7,742 nucleotides of DNA, taken from positions 1 through 7,742 of the forward strand of contig NZ_PSMQ01000072.1 in assembly GCF_040290245.1 (NCBI RefSeq). Direction: 5' to 3'. Position 1 is the stretch's first letter. Each line of letters begins with the position of its first letter. This document shows, one piece after another, positions 5,191 to 7,742 of this stretch. This DNA is from Thermus_A sp040290245 (GTDB lineage Bacteria; Deinococcota; Deinococci; Deinococcales; Thermaceae). A program made the translations under genes and the position numbers. The notes beneath the pieces were generated by a model. The model did no database searches, was not told the DNA's origin, and saw nothing but the letters and a program-made list of their open reading frames with translations.

Positions 5191-5532
5191 ATGGTTCGGC
5201 TGTACGGGGTACCGGGGTGCGGCCCTTGTGAGATCGTAAATATGAAGGGGGTGCCCTTCGTCTTCGTGGACGTTCGGAAGGACCCCGGGGCCGCCCGGAA
5301 GATCGCCCGGCTCGCGGGAAGCCCCACCGCGGGGGTGGTTCTGGAAGTTGCTTCCCGAAGGGAACACCGAGTTGCTTCCCGAAGGGAACACCGAGTTGCT
5401 TCCCGAAGGGAACACCGAGAGGAGGGGGTTTCTTCCCCCAGTGAACAGGCGGTTGAAGTGATCCGGAGCGTGAGCCCGGCCCACCTCGAGGCCTGGTACC
5501 GGCGCTACTTGGAAAGGAGGGGCTCGAGGTGA
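5191..5532 (+). CDS. Glutaredoxin/thioredoxin-fold small protein carrying an in-frame tandem repeat
   Basis: This 113-residue protein begins MVRLYGVPGCGPC, a first strand followed by a CGPC redox motif (Cys10 and Cys13), as in glutaredoxin- or NrdH-like thiol-disulfide proteins. GVPFVFVDVRKDP (20-32) is the second strand and GSPTAGVVLE the third. The segment AVEVIRSVSPAHLEAWYRRYLERR supplies the last strand and helix. Two oddities stand out. Only six residues separate Cys13 from GVPF, where glutaredoxins usually have about ten, so the first helix is short. Between the third and fourth strands sit three copies of VASRREHR, encoded by three perfect 24-bp DNA repeats, where a tight beta turn is expected. 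The usual cis-Pro before the third strand is not clear. The frame is intact, so the gene may be functional with an enlarged loop, or may be decaying. The start follows a probable leaderless -10, and the 3' end overlaps dinB by 28 bp. Confidence 0.8.
   Translation: MVRLYGVPGCGPCEIVNMKGVPFVFVDVRKDPGAARKIARLAGSPTAGVVLEVASRREHRVASRREHRVASRREHREEGVSSPSEQAVEVIRSVSPAHLEAWYRRYLERRGSR
5347..5418. repeat. Three perfect tandem copies of a 24-bp unit
   Basis: Units lie at 5347-5370, 5371-5394 and 5395-5418 with no differences and no spacers. Each unit starts GTTGCTTCCCGAAGGGAACA and ends CCGA. It contains an inverted repeat, TTCCC-GAA-GGGAA, able to form a short hairpin. Because 24 is divisible by 3, each copy adds eight residues to the glutaredoxin-like protein without shifting frame. 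Perfect identity implies recent expansion or active homogenisation by slippage. Confidence 0.97.
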
Positions 5533-6017
5533 AGCCGGAGGTGGTGGGCCTCGTGGTAGGCGGCGGCCTTAAGCCAGCCCAAGGCGGTGAGGGCCCCGAA
5601 GAAGGGATGGGGGAAGGTGTAGGGGTTCTTCTCGTCCAGGCGCTCCGCCTCTTCTAGAAGAAGGGCCCGGGCTTTTTCCAAAAGAGCCCGCACCTCCTCC
5701 CGGGAGAGCCCGCCCTTCGGCCGTACGCCCTCTGGGGCCTGGGGCCGGCCGTCCACCATCGTTCCGGGCTGAGTGGGCACTGGGGGAAGGGGTTCTCCTT
5801 GGGCAACCCGGCGGAGCCGCCTTAGGACCCGGACGGTGGAGTCTTCCACCAAAGCCACGTGCTCCAGAAACATCAAGGGGCTCCAGGCCCCCTCCCGGAC
5901 GGGCTGGGTTAACACCTCCTCCTCCAACCCCAAGGCTTGAAGAAGCCGGGCCCGGCTTTGGGCGAGGTGGGCCAGGACCTCCTCCTTGGTGGAGCCGTAG
6001 GCGTCCAGATTCACCAT
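5505..6017 (-). CDS. DinB/YfiT-type four-helix-bundle protein
   Basis: This 170-residue cytoplasmic protein has the layout of the DinB/YfiT superfamily, metal-binding four-helix bundles that include some thiol-dependent transferases; most members have no known substrate. The family pattern is visible: a first helix with KEEVLAHLAQSRARLLQAL (11-29), then WSPLMFLEHVALVED (45-59) with metal-ligand candidate His53, a loop rich in Pro and Gly (about 74-103), a third helix REEVRALLEKARALLLEEAE, and a last helix with YHEAHHLRLH (154-163) giving the HxxxH pair His155 and His159. The His triad is therefore complete. The name DinB comes from a damage-inducible Bacillus gene and says nothing about regulation here; it is unrelated to polymerase IV. 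The ATG at 6017 is six bases after TAAAAT, suggesting a leaderless mRNA. It is divergent from fabI and convergent with the glutaredoxin-like gene. Family is fairly sure, substrate unknown. Confidence 0.88.
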   Translation of the reverse strand: MVNLDAYGSTKEEVLAHLAQSRARLLQALGLEEEVLTQPVREGAWSPLMFLEHVALVEDSTVRVLRRLRRVAQGEPLPPVPTQPGTMVDGRPQAPEGVRPKGGLSREEVRALLEKARALLLEEAERLDEKNPYTFPHPFFGALTALGWLKAAAYHEAHHLRLHLEPLLSK

Positions 6018-6023
6018 GCGCCC

Positions 6024-6029
6024 ATTTTA
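6024..6029 (-). promoter_or_regulatory. -10 box of leaderless promoter for dinB
   Basis: TAAAAT on the minus strand is followed by GGGCGC and the ATG at 6017. No -35 hexamer is convincing. The region where one should lie is occupied by the fabI start, so the two promoters overlap physically. Confidence 0.6.
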
Positions 6030-6038
6030 AACCTGGGA

Positions 6039-6044
6039 TATAAT
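6039..6044 (+). promoter_or_regulatory. -10 box of leaderless promoter for fabI
   Basis: A perfect TATAAT, seven bases before the fabI ATG at 6052. It is the best -10 match in the window. GGGATATAATCCC places it inside a small imperfect palindrome. No TTGACA-like hexamer sits at the usual distance upstream, where dinB begins. Confidence 0.75.
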
Positions 6045-6051
6045 CCCCGCC

Positions 6052-6828
6052 ATGATGGCCATAGACCTTTCGGGCAAGAAGGCCCTCGTCATGGGGGTGA
6101 CCAACCAGCGGAGCCTGGGGTACGCCATTGCGGAAAAGCTCCACCGGGCGGGGGCGGAGCTTTTCTTCAGCTACCAGGCCGAGCGGCTAAGGGAGGAGGT
6201 GGAGGGGCTGGCCCTGCCCCTCGGGGCGCGGACCTTCCAGGCGGACGTGACGAAGGACGAGGAGCTGGACGCCCTCTTTGAGGAGGTCCGAAGGGCCTGG
6301 GGGGGGCTGGACTACCTGGTCCACGCCATCGCTTTCGCCCCCCGGGAGGCTATGGAAAAGCGGTACCTGGACACCAGACGGCAGGACTGGCTTCTGGCCC
6401 TCGAGGTCTCCGCCTACTCCCTGGTGGCCGTGGCCCAAAGGGCCGAGCCCCTTCTCCGGCAGGGGGGAGGCCTCGTCACCCTCACCTACTACGCCAGCGA
6501 AAAGGTGGTGCCCAAGTACAACGTCATGGCCGTGGCCAAAAGCGCTCTGGAGACCAGCGTCCGCTACCTGGCCTACGAGCTTGGGCCCAAGGGGGTTCGG
6601 GTGAACGCCATCTCCGCGGGTCCCGTTCGGACCGTGGCCGCCCGGAGCATCCCCGGGTTCATGAGGATGTACGACCGGGTGGCCCAGGTGGCTCCCTTGA
6701 AGCGGAACGTGACCCAGGAGGAGGTGGGCCACCTGGGTCTTTTCCTCCTTTCCCCCCTCTCGAGCGGCATCACGGGGGAGGTCATCTACGTGGACGCGGG
6801 GTACCACATCATGGGGATGGAGCTTTAG
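6052..6828 (+). CDS. fabI: Enoyl-[acyl-carrier-protein] reductase (NADH), FabI type
   Basis: FabI catalyses the last step of each fatty-acid elongation round, reducing trans-2-enoyl-ACP with NADH in the cytoplasm. The 258-residue protein has the usual FabI length (about 255-262) and family signatures. These are GKKALVMGVTNQRSLGYAIA (8-27), the altered glycine motif that marks FabI among short-chain dehydrogenases; Asp65 in FQADVTK; HAIAFAP (91-97); and the catalytic pair Tyr156 and Lys163 in KYNVMAVAK, spaced by six residues as in FabI, with Tyr146 also in place. VNAISAGPVRTVAARSIPGF (184-203) is the substrate-loop region, and YVDAGYHIMGM closes the fold. Position 94 is Ala where E. coli has Gly93, as in many FabI enzymes. 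Two ATGs stand in tandem at 6052 and 6055; the first is seven bases after TATAAT and is probably used in a leaderless mRNA. The TAG stop overlaps the stop of the convergent membrane gene. Confidence 0.97.
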   Translation: MMAIDLSGKKALVMGVTNQRSLGYAIAEKLHRAGAELFFSYQAERLREEVEGLALPLGARTFQADVTKDEELDALFEEVRRAWGGLDYLVHAIAFAPREAMEKRYLDTRRQDWLLALEVSAYSLVAVAQRAEPLLRQGGGLVTLTYYASEKVVPKYNVMAVAKSALETSVRYLAYELGPKGVRVNAISAGPVRTVAARSIPGFMRMYDRVAQVAPLKRNVTQEEVGHLGLFLLSPLSSGITGEVIYVDAGYHIMGMEL

Positions 6829-7742
6829 AACTCCTCGTCCCACTCCACGATGGTCTCGCTGGTAAGGGTGGGAGAGGGTTTTTCCTGGATGGTCTCCGCT
6901 TTTTCCCGGTCCTGCAGAAGGCCGAACTGGGCGGCGATGCCCCGTAGCCCCGCGGTGGCGAGGGCCACCACCAAGAAGGTGGATGCCCCCCAGGCCAAGT
7001 AGGCGAAAAGCCCCTGGGCAATGGACAGATTGGCCAGCACCCCCAGGCCGGGAAGCCCGCCATAGTCGGCCAAAATGGCGCCCAGGTAGGAAAGGCCCTC
7101 AGCGATGGCGGGGAGGAAGAGGAAGAGGAAGGCCAAGGAAACCAGGTTCCAGTACAGGTTCCGCCCGCCAAAGGTCAGGCGGACCAGGTAAAGGGGGAAG
7201 AGGGCCAGGGCCGCCGCTAAAAGGGTGAGGATGGCCCGGGGGAGGCCAAGGAAGAAGAATTCCAACTGCACCTGGAGGCTGTGCCAGAACCCCAGACTTC
7301 CTCCTAAAAGGCGTTCCTCCGCTTCTTGGAGTTCTCCCAGGAGAACGACCAGATCGAGGGTCCTAATCCCCAAGGCGTTTTGCATGCGCAAAAAGAGCTG
7401 GTCGGTTCGGTCAGCCAGGCTGGGGGCGTAGGAAGAGACGACGGGATAGACCTTGAGCCGGTAGCGTCCATAGGCGTACGCCAGCTGCTCCCGCACCCGG
7501 TCGTACTGACCCGCGGAGGCGTAAAGCTGAGCCTGGGCGATCGCCCCTCGCAGGTCGTCCAAAATGGCCAGCCAGTCCACCAGGCTTTCGATCCCTAGCT
7601 CCCCCAGGCTGCTTCCAACGGCCAGGGCCACCTGGGGGTTGAGACGCAAAAGGGAGGTCTCCTCCCTGAGTCCACCGGGAAGGGTCAGGGAGACTTTGGG
7701 CGGAGGGGTTGGAGAGGGGGTTGCAGGGGGGGGGCTGGTCGT
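6825..7742 (-). CDS. Unrecognised multi-helix membrane protein, 5' end cut by window edge
   Basis: I do not recognise this protein. The frame is open from its TAA stop to the window edge, giving 305 residues with no N-terminus. The visible order is a Pro/Thr/Ser-rich linker (first about 17 residues), a short segment KVSLTLPGGLREETSLLRLN, then a helical soluble region of about 130 residues including GELGIESLVDWLAILDDLRG and ASAGQYDRVREQLAYAYGRY. After this come hydrophobic helices: FFFLGLPRAILTLLAAALAL, then LVSLAFLFLFLPAIAEGLSY, and one or two in GVLANLSIAQGLFAYLAWGA and STFLVVALATAGLRG. The tail is polar and acidic, ending IVEWDEEF. A Pro-rich linker before a helical domain suggests an exported N-terminal part with a signal peptide upstream, which is an inference. 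A TTG at 7649 could be taken as a start, but nothing marks it, and the linker upstream has coding character. It is convergent with fabI with a 4-bp overlap. Confidence 0.85.
   Translation of the reverse strand, partial: TTSPPPATPSPTPPPKVSLTLPGGLREETSLLRLNPQVALAVGSSLGELGIESLVDWLAILDDLRGAIAQAQLYASAGQYDRVREQLAYAYGRYRLKVYPVVSSYAPSLADRTDQLFLRMQNALGIRTLDLVVLLGELQEAEERLLGGSLGFWHSLQVQLEFFFLGLPRAILTLLAAALALFPLYLVRLTFGGRNLYWNLVSLAFLFLFLPAIAEGLSYLGAILADYGGLPGLGVLANLSIAQGLFAYLAWGASTFLVVALATAGLRGIAAQFGLLQDREKAETIQEKPSPTLTSETIVEWDEEF

Noticed and set aside
5154..5327. 58-codon upstream extension of the AFG1/ZapE gene
   Set aside because: It reads antisense through the glutaredoxin-like gene; the ATG at 5153 with TATACT upstream and the family-like N-terminus fit better.
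5346..5419. CRISPR array
   Set aside because: The 24-bp units are directly adjacent with no spacers, lie in frame inside a gene, and there are no cas genes in the window.
5176..5484. Minus-strand reading frame through the repeat encoding SVFPSGSN copies
   Set aside because: It is the antisense shadow of the glutaredoxin-like gene, whose CGPC motif and fold-consistent order are in the plus frame; it has no start signals.
6187..6843. 218-codon minus-strand frame opposite fabI
   Set aside because: It is a His/Gly-rich shadow of fabI with no recognisable motif.

Overview
The window looks like chromosomal DNA from a Thermus species or a close relative in the Thermaceae. It is very G+C rich, genes abut or overlap almost everywhere, CTCGAG is frequent, and several genes carry a TAnnnT -10 box only 6-8 nt before the ATG, the leaderless promoter layout known from Deinococcus-Thermus. 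The proteins also read as thermophile proteins, rich in Arg, Glu, Leu and Pro. The genus is an inference from these traits, not from a database match.

Left block, minus strand (5153 down to 1): a seven-gene colinear cluster. In transcription order it holds an AFG1/ZapE-family ATPase, an 83-residue acidic protein of unknown function, deoB (phosphopentomutase), cdaA (diadenylate cyclase), cdaR (its membrane-anchored YbbR-domain regulator), def (peptide deformylase) and fmt (methionyl-tRNA formyltransferase, 3' part outside the window). Junctions from the acidic gene onward overlap by 1 or 4 nt (TGATG or ATGA), so translation is probably coupled. TAnnnT boxes before the ATPase, the acidic gene and def suggest three nested transcription starts: one for everything, one for acidic gene-deoB-cdaA-cdaR, and one for def-fmt. 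The functions do not form one pathway: nucleoside catabolism, c-di-AMP signalling and N-formylmethionine addition and removal.

Middle (5154-6051): a small glutaredoxin-like gene on the plus strand, divergent from the ATPase gene across 37 bp. Its coding sequence contains three perfect in-frame copies of a 24-bp repeat, and its CxxC helix is short. Its 3' end overlaps, tail to tail, a DinB/YfiT-type four-helix-bundle protein on the minus strand.

Right (6052-7742): fabI (enoyl-ACP reductase) on the plus strand, divergent from dinB across only 34 bp that contain two opposed -10 boxes, one a perfect TATAAT. Its stop codon overlaps that of an unrecognised multi-helix membrane protein on the minus strand, whose N-terminus (a Pro/Thr-rich linker and whatever precedes it) lies beyond the window.

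I saw no tRNA, rRNA, CRISPR array, insertion sequence or convincing intrinsic terminator. No stretch over 300 bp lacks a gene. I see no wholly new system. The best leads are the repeat-invaded glutaredoxin, the duplicated stop/start junction at deoB, the nested leaderless promoters, and the cdaA-cdaR pair placed with deoB and def-fmt rather than with glmM.
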